Positions 34,434-44,130 are shown, counted from the stretch's first letter. The stretch is DNA of 64,000 nt from Methylobacterium nodulans ORS 2060 (GCF_000022085.1 NC_011892.1:248001-312000); one strand, 5' to 3'. Numbers and translations: made by a program. The notes: generated by a model from the letters alone, not told the origin.

Positions 34434-35849
34434 TGATTGGGGTCTTAGCCGAGGGTGGCTGCTCCGTTCGGGATGTTGGAACGTGGTCCGTGTTGAGCGG
34501 CCACAAGCATCGGGAAGGAGCAGCCGTGAAGTATTATGCCGGACTGGACGTTTCGCTGGAAGAGACCGCGATCTGCGTTGTCGACGATACGGGTCGGATC
34601 GTGCGGGAGGCGCGGGCGGCGAGTGAGCCTGGCGCGCTGGTGCAGGCGCTGAACCAGATCGGCCTGCCCCTGGAGCGCATCGGCCTGGAAGCGTGCTCGC
34701 TGACGGCCTGGCTGCACGACGGCCTGCGCGAGGCGGGCTTGCCGGCGATCTGCATCGAGACGCGCCAGGCCAATGCCGCGATGAAGACGATGCCCAACAA
34801 GACCGACCGCAACGACGCACGCGCCCTGGCGCAGATCATGCGGACGGGCTGGTTCCGGTAGGTCCATGTCAAGAGCCGTCAGTGCCGGCTGTGGCGTTCG
34901 CTGCTGGTGGCGCGCCGCACGGTGCTCAACGAGATGCGTTCGATCGAGAACGTGGTGCGGGGGATCCTGCGCGAAGCCGGGCTCAAGCTCGGCACGCCTG
35001 GCCGTGCAGCCTTCGCCGGCCGCGTACGCGAACTGGCCGAGGGCGTGCCCCTGATGACGCAGCTCGTCGAACCGCTCCTGGAGGTGCTGGCCAGCATGCT
35101 GACCGCACTCGCCGGCTTGACGAAGCAGGTCATGGATCTCGTCAAGAAAGAGGCGGTCTGCCAGCGGCTGATGAGCGTGCCGGGCGTCGGCCCCATCACC
35201 GCGCTTGCCTTCCGGGCGACGATCGACCGGCCCGACCGGTTCAGGCGCTCGCGCGACGTCGGCGCCCATCTCGGTCTGACGCCGGCGCGCTACCAGTCCG
35301 GCGAGACCGACATCCAGGGCAAGATCAGCCGTTGCGGCGACGAACTCGCGCGCACCGCGCTCTACGAGGCGGCGCATACGCTGCTGGTGCGGAGCCAGAA
35401 ATGGTCGAGCCTGCGCGCCTGGGGGATGAAGATCGCCAGGCGTCGCGGCATGGCCCGCGCCCGCGTCGCGGTCGCCCGCAAGCTCGCCGTCATCCTCCAT
35501 CGCATGTGGAGCGACGGCACCGCGTTCCGCTGGGGTAAGGAGCCCGCAGAGGGTGCCACGCTCGCAGGATGACGCCGTCACCGCGAAACAGGAGGGCAAA
35601 ACACCACGCATGAACCCGAAAGGGTGAACCGGATCGTTCCCGTGGGGACGATGGGCCTGGCGATCTCGTTGAGAGTCCAGAACCTGCGGGTGCAAACCCG
35701 CAAGGTCGTGAAACAGATTGAGACGCCTCGCCCTCCTGACCCCATCATGCGGCGGCCAAGCGCCGACCGCGAAGAGAAGCGTGTGACCCACGGGGCGACA
35801 CAAGCCGGAGAAACCACAACGAGCAGCTTGACCTAAACGACCCCAATCA
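34434..35849 (+). mobile_element. IS110-family element of the IS1111 type
   Basis: The 11-base inverted repeat TGATTGGGGTC (34434-34444) and GACCCCAATCA (35839-35849) brackets one transposase gene. Subterminal inverted repeats are characteristic of the IS1111 subgroup; classical IS110 elements lack them. Long non-coding stretches lie on both sides of the gene (34445-34525 and 35573-35838), where IS110-type elements encode a structured guide (bridge) RNA. I cannot fold it here. Confidence 0.7.
34526..35572 (+). pseudogene. IS110-family transposase with in-frame amber stop
   Basis: Starting at GTG 34526 (GGAAGGAG upstream), the frame encodes a DEDD RuvC-like N-terminal domain: YYAGLDVSLEETAICVVDD, GLEACSLTAWLHDGL and NKTDRNDARALAQIMRTGWF. 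It meets TAG at 34859-34861, then continues in the same frame with VHVKSRQCRLWRSLLVARR and the transposase_20 domain (LMSVPGVGPITALAFRATID, GAHLGLTPARYQSG) to 35572. The conserved codon at the stop is normally Gln (CAG), so one C-to-T change explains it. The intact protein would be about 348 residues. Unless read through, the transposase is inactive. Confidence 0.85.
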
Positions 35850-35862
35850 GAGAAGGCTCTCA

Positions 35863-36786
35863 GAGTCCGTTGGGAAAGGGTGGCCAAGAGAAAATGCGGG
35901 ATGATAGAGCATGTCTGCTCGTCTCGAATGGATGAATGGCCCCTCCTTGGTCTGGACCGCTGCAAATCGGCCGCGCTATGATCGTCGCAGCCAGAGATAC
36001 CCGAGTGATATGACGAACGACGAGTGGCTCACCCTGGAGCCACTGCTTCCTGTCGCGGAGGGGATCGGGCGGCCCCGGACCTATCCTATTCGGGACATCA
36101 TGAACGGCATCCGCTACGTGCAGCGGTACGGCATTCCCTGGGATGCCATGCCAAAGGATCTGCCGCCCGCCAGTCTCTGCTACGATTACTGGCGGTTGCT
36201 CACCGATGGCGGCCACATGGACCGGATCAACCATCATCTCGTGATGAGGGATCGTGAGAAGTCCGGGAAAGAAGCCAGTCCAACGCTGGCGATTGTGGAT
36301 GCCCAGGCGGTGAAGTGTGACGCCCCGCAAGGCGAGCGCGGGTACGATGCGGCGAAACAAGTGCTGGGGCGCAAGCGGCATCTGGCGGTCGACAGCGACG
36401 GACGCCTGCTTGCGGTGATGATCACTCCGGCCAACGTTCAGGATCAAGAGGGCGGGATCCCGCTCGTCAAGCGCTTGGTTCGTCTCTGTCCCTGGATCAA
36501 GACAATCGTGGTGGACGGTGGGTACAAGGCCCGTTTCATTGAGGCGGTTCAGGCTGGCACGAGCCGTGTCGTGGAAGTGGTCGTACGGCCGCAATTTGGG
36601 AAGGGCTTTGTGCTTCTGCCGAAACGATGGCGGATTGAGCAAAGCATCGGCGCTCTCACGGTGTCGCGCCGTCTCAAGCTGGATTACGATACGCTGCTTC
36701 ACATCTCGGCGGCGGCTATGCTTTTCGCCTCTATAACTCGGCTTCTCGCGTCAATCACTATGAAATGACCCTTTCCCAACGGACTC
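35863..36786 (+). mobile_element. IS5-family element, 924 bp, with TCA target duplication
   Basis: The ends are perfect inverted repeats (GAGTCCGTTGGGAAAGGGT at 35863-35881 and its complement at 36768-36786). They are flanked by the direct repeat TCA at 35860-35862 and 36787-36789. A 3-bp TNA target duplication is the mark of the IS1031/IS427-type branches of IS5. Ends, gene and duplication are intact, so this looks like the most recent insertion in the cluster. Confidence 0.85.
35911..36768 (+). CDS. IS5-family transposase
   Basis: The 285-residue transposase has the IS5 N-terminal domain (YPSDMTNDEWLTLEPLLPVA, IRYVQRYGIPWDAMP) and a DDE core with Asp in LAIVDAQAVKCD, Asp in IVVDGGYKARF, and Glu in WRIEQSIGAL. 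GYDAAKQVLGRKRHLAVD is the usual strand between the first two. All catalytic residues are present, and the element ends are intact, so it may be active. Its gene ends within the right inverted repeat. The element lies about 190 bases upstream of the TerB-domain gene and could affect that gene's promoter. Confidence 0.9.
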   Translation: MSARLEWMNGPSLVWTAANRPRYDRRSQRYPSDMTNDEWLTLEPLLPVAEGIGRPRTYPIRDIMNGIRYVQRYGIPWDAMPKDLPPASLCYDYWRLLTDGGHMDRINHHLVMRDREKSGKEASPTLAIVDAQAVKCDAPQGERGYDAAKQVLGRKRHLAVDSDGRLLAVMITPANVQDQEGGIPLVKRLVRLCPWIKTIVVDGGYKARFIEAVQAGTSRVVEVVVRPQFGKGFVLLPKRWRIEQSIGALTVSRRLKLDYDTLLHISAAAMLFASITRLLASITMK

Positions 36787-36978
36787 TCAGAGCGCTGTAG
36801 CAGGCGGGCTCTCTTGCGGAGTGGATCCATGACGAAACGAACTCGACTCCATCGCAGGATCAGCTTTTTCAAGCCAGCCATCTTGGATTGCTCGGACAAC
36901 CTGCGATAGTGTGCCGAAAGGGCTGCAGTGAACAGCTGAGTGTCGGCAGATTGCACAGTCGGAGCAAGTGGGGGGCTG

Positions 36979-39900
36979 GTGGCAAAAAAACCTCGGGCGA
37001 TGCTGCCGGCATCCGTTATTTTCTGTTCAATCTCTATCGTGGCCTCGAGTGCCGCTCCGAAATTGGCTCTGGCGGAGCCAGGCAGGAATACCGCGCAGGC
37101 TCGTGCGATCCAGACCGACCTGAAAGCTCTCGATGGTCGCTGGGGCCCGCAGTCATTACAGGCCCTGCAGCGATTCCAATGGGCCGAAGGCTTGCCCGAA
37201 ACGGGGCGGGCCGATCCTGCCACCACGGCTCGATTGCGGCAGCGGCGGCAGACGGCGGTGCCCGAAGCGGTTCCGTTCTCCGCGACGACATCCTCACGCC
37301 CTGTGATGCCCGACAGCCAGCCCCGGCCGTTGCCCCCGCAGCAGACGCTTGAACCGCCCCTTGCTGCCGACCCGGTCCTCGCTTCAGGAGACGCATCCGG
37401 CCCGTCGGCGCCAGCGGCGCTCGATGAGCCGACGCGTGCAACGTCGGCTCACGTCAGCGCTCCCATGGGTTCGGCCACGGCGAGCGCGTCGACTGCGCCT
37501 TCCTCCGCACATTCTGTCGGCGCGGTTCTGAAGCCTTGGCTCGGGTTGCTGATTCCTGGCGGATTGGGAGCCGTATGGATGTTCGCGGCTCTGTGGATGC
37601 GCCTGCGCCGGCGGCGTTGCGAGAACAGGCAGACAGTCGGGCCGCGAGCCGGTTCGGCATGTTCCGGCGTGACAGAGGCGCAGGATCATGCCGATGATCG
37701 GGATCAGGGGTCCCCTCCCCGCTCGACGGCTACGCTCCTCCCGGTGCCGGCGCTCCCTCCGCTCCAGGGCGTTCCACCGGCTGACCTGCCTCGGTCGAAT
37801 GACGCTTCGCCCGACTCGGACGCGGCTGTGGCACGGAGCCAAGCCGCCTCTCCGATGGAGGATCCGGCACCGGATACTGCTTCGGCTCCCCCTCTGTCCC
37901 CACGGGATATAGCGGAGCCAAAGCAGGAGGAATTCGCTCCTGCTATCCCTGCTTCCGCCACGACGTCCGACTCTTGCCCGGAGAGCCTCCCGATCGGCAA
38001 GACACCCGCTTCGAGTTCCATCGCCATCCCTCCGGTCCCGACAGATGCCGCGATGCCGGGCATCCTGCCGGCCGGGAGCGTGAGGTTCGAGATCTTCTGG
38101 GACTCTCCCCGGGAAGAGCCGAAGCTGCCAGCAGAGCGGCGTGAGCGAGGAGATGCCCCGGCTGCATCGTCCGCCCGTTCGGGCTCCCGCCCCCCGCCTT
38201 CGTCGCCGCATCGGACTGCGGGCGATCAGGTTTGGGTCGCAAAGGATGAAATCGCGACGGTGGCCGGGTTCATCCTGCCAGGCCTCGTTTATGTCGGAGA
38301 CAGCCTTCCATCTGCTACCGGGTTCGGCCGCAGCGACAACTGCCTCATCGATCCCAGGCTTCCCGTCGCCAAGGGCAACGCCGATATCAGCGGCCAGTAC
38401 ATGGATTACTGGCCAGCTTACGAGAGCATGCGTCCGTCGTCGCGGCGCGCCCTGCTGGAATGGCTTTCGGGCGAGCGCTCGGATCCGGGCACCTATATTG
38501 GCTACGTCTTCGTCTACCTCTACGGCCTGGAACGGCGCGCGGTGCTGGACGGATCGGCCGAGGAGCGCCCCGCCATCCGCTCCGAGGTGGAGCGGCTACT
38601 CGCCGTCTATAGGCACAACGGGTCCTTCCGCCGCTACGCGGGCGAACTCCTCTCTGCGCTGGATATCCTCGATCTCGGTCCCGACGACGATCCACTGCCC
38701 GTTTTCGCTCCGAGCGGCGGCAGCCTGCCGCCCGCCGTCAGCATCGCGATCGGGCGTCGCATCCGGGCCGGCCAGCCCATCGAAGGCGACTGGCTTCTCG
38801 CCTGGACGATGGCGCACCCGGAGACACGGGTCCGCACGGCGGCGCGGCGCGCCTTCGACTACCTCAGGCAGGGATTCGCCGACGAATTTCGCCGCCGGCA
38901 TCCGTCCGGGGGGCTCGTCGTGAAGCCCCGCCAGGGCAAGGCCGCGCCGATCGCGTATCACGCGGCAAGCGGAACGTTCACGGCCACTCTCGGAGCAGAG
39001 CGGCTCGGAAGGTTGCCCGATCTTTCGCGTTACCCCGAACCGCTCGCCCTGGGCCGTGAACTCCTGGAGATCTGCACCGACCGGCTGGACGCCTACAGCC
39101 GGCATCTTGGACGGACCACAGGCGAGGCGGCGGCCCCGATGCTCCAGGCCGTCGCCCTGCTGCCGCCCGGCCTGCTGCGCGAGCGCGCGCTGACCGGGCC
39201 GGCCGGCGAAAGCCTGGAATGGCTCTCGGCGCGAGCGCATGACAGCCTGCCCGTTCCCTTCGCGGAGGTGAGCATTCAGGTGTCCGGGCAAACGGCGGAG
39301 AAGGCGACGCCGGCGCGCCTGCGCAATCTGGCCGACATCCTCTGCCGCTTCGGCCTGGGGCTGGTTCCCGACCCACGTTTTCCGACGCGCCTCCCGGCCG
39401 GAACGTCCAGCATCCTCCTGTTTCCCTTCGATGCTCCGTGCGAGACGGTCGTGGGTCCGTCGGACGCCTACATGGCAGCCTTCCTAACGCTGTCCGTCGG
39501 CGTGCTGATCGCCAAGGCCGATGGCGTGATCTCCGCCGACGAGCGTGCGGCACTGCGGGACATGGCCTCCGGCGCGCCCGGGACCTCGCCGACGGAGCGC
39601 TGCCGCCTTGCTGCCGACGCGCGCTGGCTCGAAGCCAATCCGGTGGAGCTGTCGTCGCTGCGCGCGCGGCTGTCCGATCTCGGCGAGCATCATCGGCAGG
39701 CGGTCGGCGATGCCCTGGTGCGGGTGGCCTCCAGCGACGGGACCCATCATCGGGCGGAGGTCAGCCTCTTGGAGAAAGTCTTTCGGCAGCTCGGTCTCGA
39801 ACGGGATCGCCTCTACGCAGGGCTCCACCGGGCCGGTCGCGATCCCGCGCCGCCGGACATGGCGTCCGGGGCGGCCGATGAACCGGTCCGGGTCGTCGCC

Positions 39901-40446
39901 GGCCCGGTGCAGGAGAAAACCTATGCCATTCCCGCCGTGCCTTCCGAGGCGTTGCCGGGCACCCTGACGCCGCCCGAGCCCGTCAACGATCGCGCGCCGC
40001 AACCGATCGACGGAGCCGCGAGCGCGACGGCACCCGCCGCGGCGGGTCCGGCCGATATCGACCGTCTTGCGGCGATCCGGGCCGAAACGGCGGCGATCAG
40101 CTCCGTCCTGGCCGGCGTGTTCGAGGCGATGGCCGATGGCGGGGACAACCTCCCGGCAATGGCGGCTCCATCGGCCGAGACAAGTGAGGCAGCGGAGATG
40201 GACGGCGTCTTCGATGGTCTCGATGCCCGCTACGACCAGTTCCTGCGCGAACTCGCCGGGCGCGCCGCCTGGCCACGGGCCGCGTTCGACCGGCTCGCAC
40301 GGGAATTCGGCCTCATGCCAGGTGCCGCGATGGAAGACCTCAACCGGTGGGCCTTCGATCGCTTCGACGACGTCCTCGTCGAGGAAGGAGACCCCATCCT
40401 GATCAACCTGCACCTCATCCCCGCATCCTTGCCCGCAGCCGCATGA
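36979..40446 (+). CDS. sngA: Shango-like TerB-domain protein with peptidoglycan-binding-like N-terminus
   Basis: The 1155-residue product (GTG 36979 after AGTGGGGGG; 36940 and 37000 are alternatives) starts with a signal-like KKPRAMLPASVIFCSISIVA. About residues 38-90 resemble a peptidoglycan-binding PG_binding_1 domain (AIQTDLKALDGRWGPQSLQA, FQWAEGLPETGRADPATTAR). Then come a Pro/Ser linker, one transmembrane segment (about 185-208, followed by RLRRRR), another linker, a TerB-N region (about 415-640), a TerB domain (about 830-945, IAKADGVISADERAALRDM) and a TerB-C region (about 1025-1145). The next two genes encode a BrxD-like ATPase and an Lhr-like helicase; this trio matches the anti-phage system Shango. 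The envelope-anchoring part is unusual to my knowledge. It overlaps the next gene by four bases. Confidence 0.75.
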   Translation: MAKKPRAMLPASVIFCSISIVASSAAPKLALAEPGRNTAQARAIQTDLKALDGRWGPQSLQALQRFQWAEGLPETGRADPATTARLRQRRQTAVPEAVPFSATTSSRPVMPDSQPRPLPPQQTLEPPLAADPVLASGDASGPSAPAALDEPTRATSAHVSAPMGSATASASTAPSSAHSVGAVLKPWLGLLIPGGLGAVWMFAALWMRLRRRRCENRQTVGPRAGSACSGVTEAQDHADDRDQGSPPRSTATLLPVPALPPLQGVPPADLPRSNDASPDSDAAVARSQAASPMEDPAPDTASAPPLSPRDIAEPKQEEFAPAIPASATTSDSCPESLPIGKTPASSSIAIPPVPTDAAMPGILPAGSVRFEIFWDSPREEPKLPAERRERGDAPAASSARSGSRPPPSSPHRTAGDQVWVAKDEIATVAGFILPGLVYVGDSLPSATGFGRSDNCLIDPRLPVAKGNADISGQYMDYWPAYESMRPSSRRALLEWLSGERSDPGTYIGYVFVYLYGLERRAVLDGSAEERPAIRSEVERLLAVYRHNGSFRRYAGELLSALDILDLGPDDDPLPVFAPSGGSLPPAVSIAIGRRIRAGQPIEGDWLLAWTMAHPETRVRTAARRAFDYLRQGFADEFRRRHPSGGLVVKPRQGKAAPIAYHAASGTFTATLGAERLGRLPDLSRYPEPLALGRELLEICTDRLDAYSRHLGRTTGEAAAPMLQAVALLPPGLLRERALTGPAGESLEWLSARAHDSLPVPFAEVSIQVSGQTAEKATPARLRNLADILCRFGLGLVPDPRFPTRLPAGTSSILLFPFDAPCETVVGPSDAYMAAFLTLSVGVLIAKADGVISADERAALRDMASGAPGTSPTERCRLAADARWLEANPVELSSLRARLSDLGEHHRQAVGDALVRVASSDGTHHRAEVSLLEKVFRQLGLERDRLYAGLHRAGRDPAPPDMASGAADEPVRVVAGPVQEKTYAIPAVPSEALPGTLTPPEPVNDRAPQPIDGAASATAPAAAGPADIDRLAAIRAETAAISSVLAGVFEAMADGGDNLPAMAAPSAETSEAAEMDGVFDGLDARYDQFLRELAGRAAWPRAAFDRLAREFGLMPGAAMEDLNRWAFDRFDDVLVEEGDPILINLHLIPASLPAAA

Positions 40447-41782
40447 CCTCTCCGATGAAGCCTCCCCTCATCAAGCCCCGCGACCGGGACACCATCCTCA
40501 GCGCCTTGCGGGCCGGCGTCGTCCCGCGCCTCGGTCTCCAACACATCCAGGTCGGGCGAAGGCGGGAGATCGAGGCGCTCATCGCGGACGTCACCCGCGT
40601 CGCCGAGGGCGGCGCGACCATGCGCTTCGTGATCGGGGAGTACGGGGCCGGCAAGACGTTCTTCCTGTTCCTGGTGCGCCAGCTCGCGCTCGCCAAGAAC
40701 CTCGTCGTTCTCCAGGCCGACCTCGCCCCCGACCGCCGCCTGCACGCGACGGGCGGGCAGGCGCGCACGCTCTACGCCGAGCTGGCGCGCAATCTCGCCA
40801 CCCGCACCGCGCCGGACGGGGGTGCCCTGCGCAACGTGCTGGAACGCTTCATCGCGCAGGCGATCGAACAGGGTAAGCGGGACGGACGCGGGACCGAGGC
40901 CCGGATCCGCGCCCGCCTCGTCGACCTGCAGGAGCAGGTGGGAGGCTACGACTTCGCGACCGTGGTGGCGGCTTACGCCGCCGCCCACGAGGAAGGCGAC
41001 GAGACCCGGCAGGCCAATGCCCTGCGCTGGCTGCGCGGCGAGTACACCACCAAGACGGAAGCGCGTCAGGATCTCGGGGTGCGCAACATCATCGACGATG
41101 CCTCGGTCTACGACAGCCTCAAGCTGCTCGCTCGTTTCGTGCGGCTCGCCGGATATGGCGGATTGCTCGTCTGTCTCGACGAGCTGGTGAACCTCTACAA
41201 GCTCCAGAGCGCGCAGGCCCGCAACCAGAACTACGAGCAGATCCTGCGCATGCTCAACGATGTCCTGCAAGGGACGGTCGAGGGCCTGGGCTTCGTCCTC
41301 GGCGGCACGCCCGAGTTCCTGTTCGACACCCGCAGAGGATTGTATTCCTACGAGGCTCTGCAGTCCCGGCTCGCCGGCAACAGCTTCGCCACCGAAGGAT
41401 TCGTCGACCTCTCGGGCCCTGTCGTGCGGCTTCAGAACCTCACGCCCGAGGAGATGCTGGTCCTGCTGGAGCGGCTGCGCATGGTGTTCGCAGGTGGAGA
41501 TCCGGCGCGTAATCTCGTGCCGGACGAGGCCTTGCACGCTTTCCTCGATCATTGCCGGGCGCGTGTGGGCGACGCCTATTTCCGCACGCCCCGCAACACG
41601 GTGAAAGCCTTCGTCGATCTTCTCGCCGTGCTGGAGCAGAATCCGGCGCCGATTGGCGCGAGCGGTTGGGCGTCGTTGCCGTTGCGGAAGATGCGGGCGC
41701 GACCGACGACCTGGCGCTGCCGGCCGAGGACGGTGCCGCGGCGGGCCAGCCCGATGACGAGCTCGCCCGGCTGCGGCTGTGA
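40443..41782 (+). CDS. sngB: BrxD-like ATPase of Shango-like system, one-base frameshift near 3' end
   Basis: This P-loop ATPase (BrxD/DUF2791 type) has Walker A GEYGAGKT at residues 65-72 and Walker B LLVCLDEL at 241-248, plus VGRRREIEALIADV ahead of the P-loop and a C-terminal winged region. Its ATG overlaps the TerB gene stop (ATGA). The frame is open past 42000 as an Arg/Gly/Pro-rich reading, but after residue 400 (LLAVLEQNP) the natural continuation lies in another frame: GADWRERLGVVAVAEDAGAT to ELARLRL and a stop at 41780-41782. That stop overlaps the helicase GTG by four bases. A missing base at 41644/41645 (AATCCGGCGCC) fits best. Restored length is 446 residues. The loss may be real or a sequencing error. 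Confidence 0.8.
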
Positions 41783-44130
41783 CCCGGCAGGTCGAGCTTC
41801 CGGTCGCGGCGGGCCGCGCGGAAGAAGCCTCGCGTGCCTTCGATCGGCTCGCGGAGCCGGTCCGGCGCTGGATCTGGCAGCAGGGCTGGTCGACCTTGCG
41901 CGACGTGCAGGAGCGGGCGGTCCCCGCGATCCTCGCAGGGGGCGACGTCATCCTCGCCGCCCGGACCGCCGCGGGCAAGACGGAGGCCGCCTTCCTGCCG
42001 CTGCTGTCGAGGGTGCTGCCGAAGCGGGATGGCGGACGGCCGGGCTTCTCCCTGCTCTACGTCAGCCCGCTCAAGGCCCTGATCAACGATCAGTTCCGGC
42101 GCCTGGAGAGCCTGCTGGAGGCCTGCGACATGCCCCTGCATCGCTGGCACGGCGACGTCTCGGCCGACGCGAAACGCCGCGCCCGCGAGCGGCCGCAGGG
42201 GGTCGTCCTCATCACGCCCGAATCGCTGGAGGCGACGCTCGTACGGCGGGGGCGGGAGGCTCCCCGCCTGTTCGGAGCGCTCGACGCCATCGTCATCGAC
42301 GAGCTTCACGCCTTCATCGGCACCGAGCGGGGGCGGCAGCTGCAATCCGTCCTCTCCCGCATCGAGGCTTGCGCAGGACGGGACCGCATCGACCGGGTCG
42401 GACTCTCGGCAACCCTGGGCGACATGGACCTCGCCCGCGAGGCCCTGCGCCCGGGAGCGTCCGACGCCGTCACCCTGGTGGAGAGCCAGGAGGGGGGCAC
42501 AGAGCTGCTCCTGCAGATTCGCGGCTACGAACGTCCTTTGCGGCAGCCGACCGCGCCGCCGAAGGATAGGCTGCAGCAGCCCTCCGGTCCCGGGCCGAAT
42601 GAGGAGAGAGAAGCCGCATCGGCCGTCCCCGATCTCTGCGCGGTCGAGGCGATCCAGACCGCATCGCTGGTGGAAGAGCCGGTGGCCCGGCATCTCTTCG
42701 AGGTTCTGCGCGGCCGTCGCAATCTCCTCTTCGCCGGCTCCCGGCAGAACGTCGAGATCTACACCGATCGCCTTCGGGCGCTGTCCGAAGCGGCCCGCCT
42801 GCCCAACGAGTTCTTCGCGCATCACGGGAACTTGTCACGCGCCGAGCGCGAGACCGTCGAACTTCGCCTGCGCGAGGACGCGCGCCCGACGACCGCGGTG
42901 GCGACCACCACGCTGGAACTCGGCATCGACATCGGCGATGTCGAGAGCGTGGCTCAGATCGGACCGGGCTGGTCGGTATCCTCGCTGCGGCAGCGCCTCG
43001 GTCGGTCCGGGCGTCGGCCGGGCAAGCCGGCGGTCCTGCGCATCTACGTGATCGAGGACGAGGCAGGGCCGACACTCCACCCGGCCGACCGCCTCAGGCT
43101 CGACCTCGTGCAGGCCGTGGCGATGGTCGAGCTGTTGCTGGAGCGCTGGTGCGAGCCGCCGCGAACACGGGGCCTCCATCTCTCCACCCTGGTCCACCAG
43201 ACGCTCGCCCTCATCGTGCAGACTGGTGGGCTGCGTCCCGGGACGGCTTGGCAGCTCCTCTGCGAACACGGCCCCTTCCGCAACGTGAGCCGCGACCTCT
43301 TCGTCGAGGTGCTCCGGAGCATGGCACGTCCCGAGGCGGAACTCGTGGAGATGTCCCCCGATGGACTGCTGATGCTCGGCCCGAGGGGCGAGCGCCTCAC
43401 AGCCGGGCACGACTTCTTCGCCGTGTTCCAGAGCCCGGAGGAGTACCGGATCGTCGAAGGCAGCCGCCCTCTCGGAACCGTCCCGCTCGACACTACCCTC
43501 GCACCGGGGCAGACCATCATCTTCGCCGGGCGCCGATGGTGCATCGAGACCGTCGACGAGCGCGCCAAGGTGGTTGTGGTCATCCCGACGAATGCGGCGC
43601 TGCCGCCCCGCTTCGATGGCAGCGGGGCCGGTCTCCACGACAGGGTTGCTGCGGCGATGCGGGCGTGCCTCTCGGGCACGCATGTCCCACCCTTCCTCGA
43701 CGCGGGCGCACGCACCCTTCTCGGTCAGGCGCGGGACGCCTTCTTCGCGTTCGGCCTCGATCGTGGCTCCATCGTCGAGGTCGAGGGCGATTGCGTGATC
43801 TTTCCTTGGGCCGGCAGTCCGAAGCTCGAAACCCTGACCCTCGCGCTTCGCACGCGCCACTTCCAAGCCTCACCGTTTCAACATGTGATCGAGGTGCGGG
43901 ACTGTTCCGCCCGCAACCTGCGCGCCGCGCTCGCGGAGATCGCGGGTTCGCCGCCTCCCGACGGCCACGAACTCGCCCGGTTCGCGGTAAAGCCGATGCG
44001 GGAGAAATACGATGCCTACCTCACCGAGGCCCTGCTCGTGCAGGCGATGACCGTCGAGCGTCTGGAGGCGCAAGCGCTTCCCGGCATCGCGCGTCTCGTC
44101 CTCGATCCGCCATTCTCAAGCGGCCCCTGA
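41779..44130 (+). CDS. sngC: Lhr/BrxHI-like superfamily 2 helicase of Shango-like system
   Basis: The 783-residue DEAD/DEAH-type helicase has motif I ARTAAGKTEA (Lys67), motif II DELH near residue 174 (IVIDELHAFIG), motif III SAT (GLSATLGD), and in the second RecA domain TTTLELGIDIGDVESV and motif VI QRLGRSGRRPG. A C-terminal region of about 350 residues resembles Lhr-type helicases, and the BrxHI proteins of BREX type 2 are close relatives. It probably unwinds or translocates on nucleic acid. The GTG at 41779 overlaps the reconstructed stop of the ATPase gene. It is the last gene of the defence operon; the recombinase gene begins 22 bases later. Confidence 0.85.
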   Translation: MTRQVELPVAAGRAEEASRAFDRLAEPVRRWIWQQGWSTLRDVQERAVPAILAGGDVILAARTAAGKTEAAFLPLLSRVLPKRDGGRPGFSLLYVSPLKALINDQFRRLESLLEACDMPLHRWHGDVSADAKRRARERPQGVVLITPESLEATLVRRGREAPRLFGALDAIVIDELHAFIGTERGRQLQSVLSRIEACAGRDRIDRVGLSATLGDMDLAREALRPGASDAVTLVESQEGGTELLLQIRGYERPLRQPTAPPKDRLQQPSGPGPNEEREAASAVPDLCAVEAIQTASLVEEPVARHLFEVLRGRRNLLFAGSRQNVEIYTDRLRALSEAARLPNEFFAHHGNLSRAERETVELRLREDARPTTAVATTTLELGIDIGDVESVAQIGPGWSVSSLRQRLGRSGRRPGKPAVLRIYVIEDEAGPTLHPADRLRLDLVQAVAMVELLLERWCEPPRTRGLHLSTLVHQTLALIVQTGGLRPGTAWQLLCEHGPFRNVSRDLFVEVLRSMARPEAELVEMSPDGLLMLGPRGERLTAGHDFFAVFQSPEEYRIVEGSRPLGTVPLDTTLAPGQTIIFAGRRWCIETVDERAKVVVVIPTNAALPPRFDGSGAGLHDRVAAAMRACLSGTHVPPFLDAGARTLLGQARDAFFAFGLDRGSIVEVEGDCVIFPWAGSPKLETLTLALRTRHFQASPFQHVIEVRDCSARNLRAALAEIAGSPPPDGHELARFAVKPMREKYDAYLTEALLVQAMTVERLEAQALPGIARLVLDPPFSSGP

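Noticed and set aside
40230..41978. 582-codon minus-strand frame over the defence ATPase
   Set aside because: Antisense shadow; the plus strand carries Walker motifs and coupled starts.
41783..42569. Extension of the ATPase frame through the helicase gene
   Set aside because: The reading after about 41645 is a Gly/Arg/Pro-rich shadow of the helicase; it exists only because of the apparent one-base deletion.
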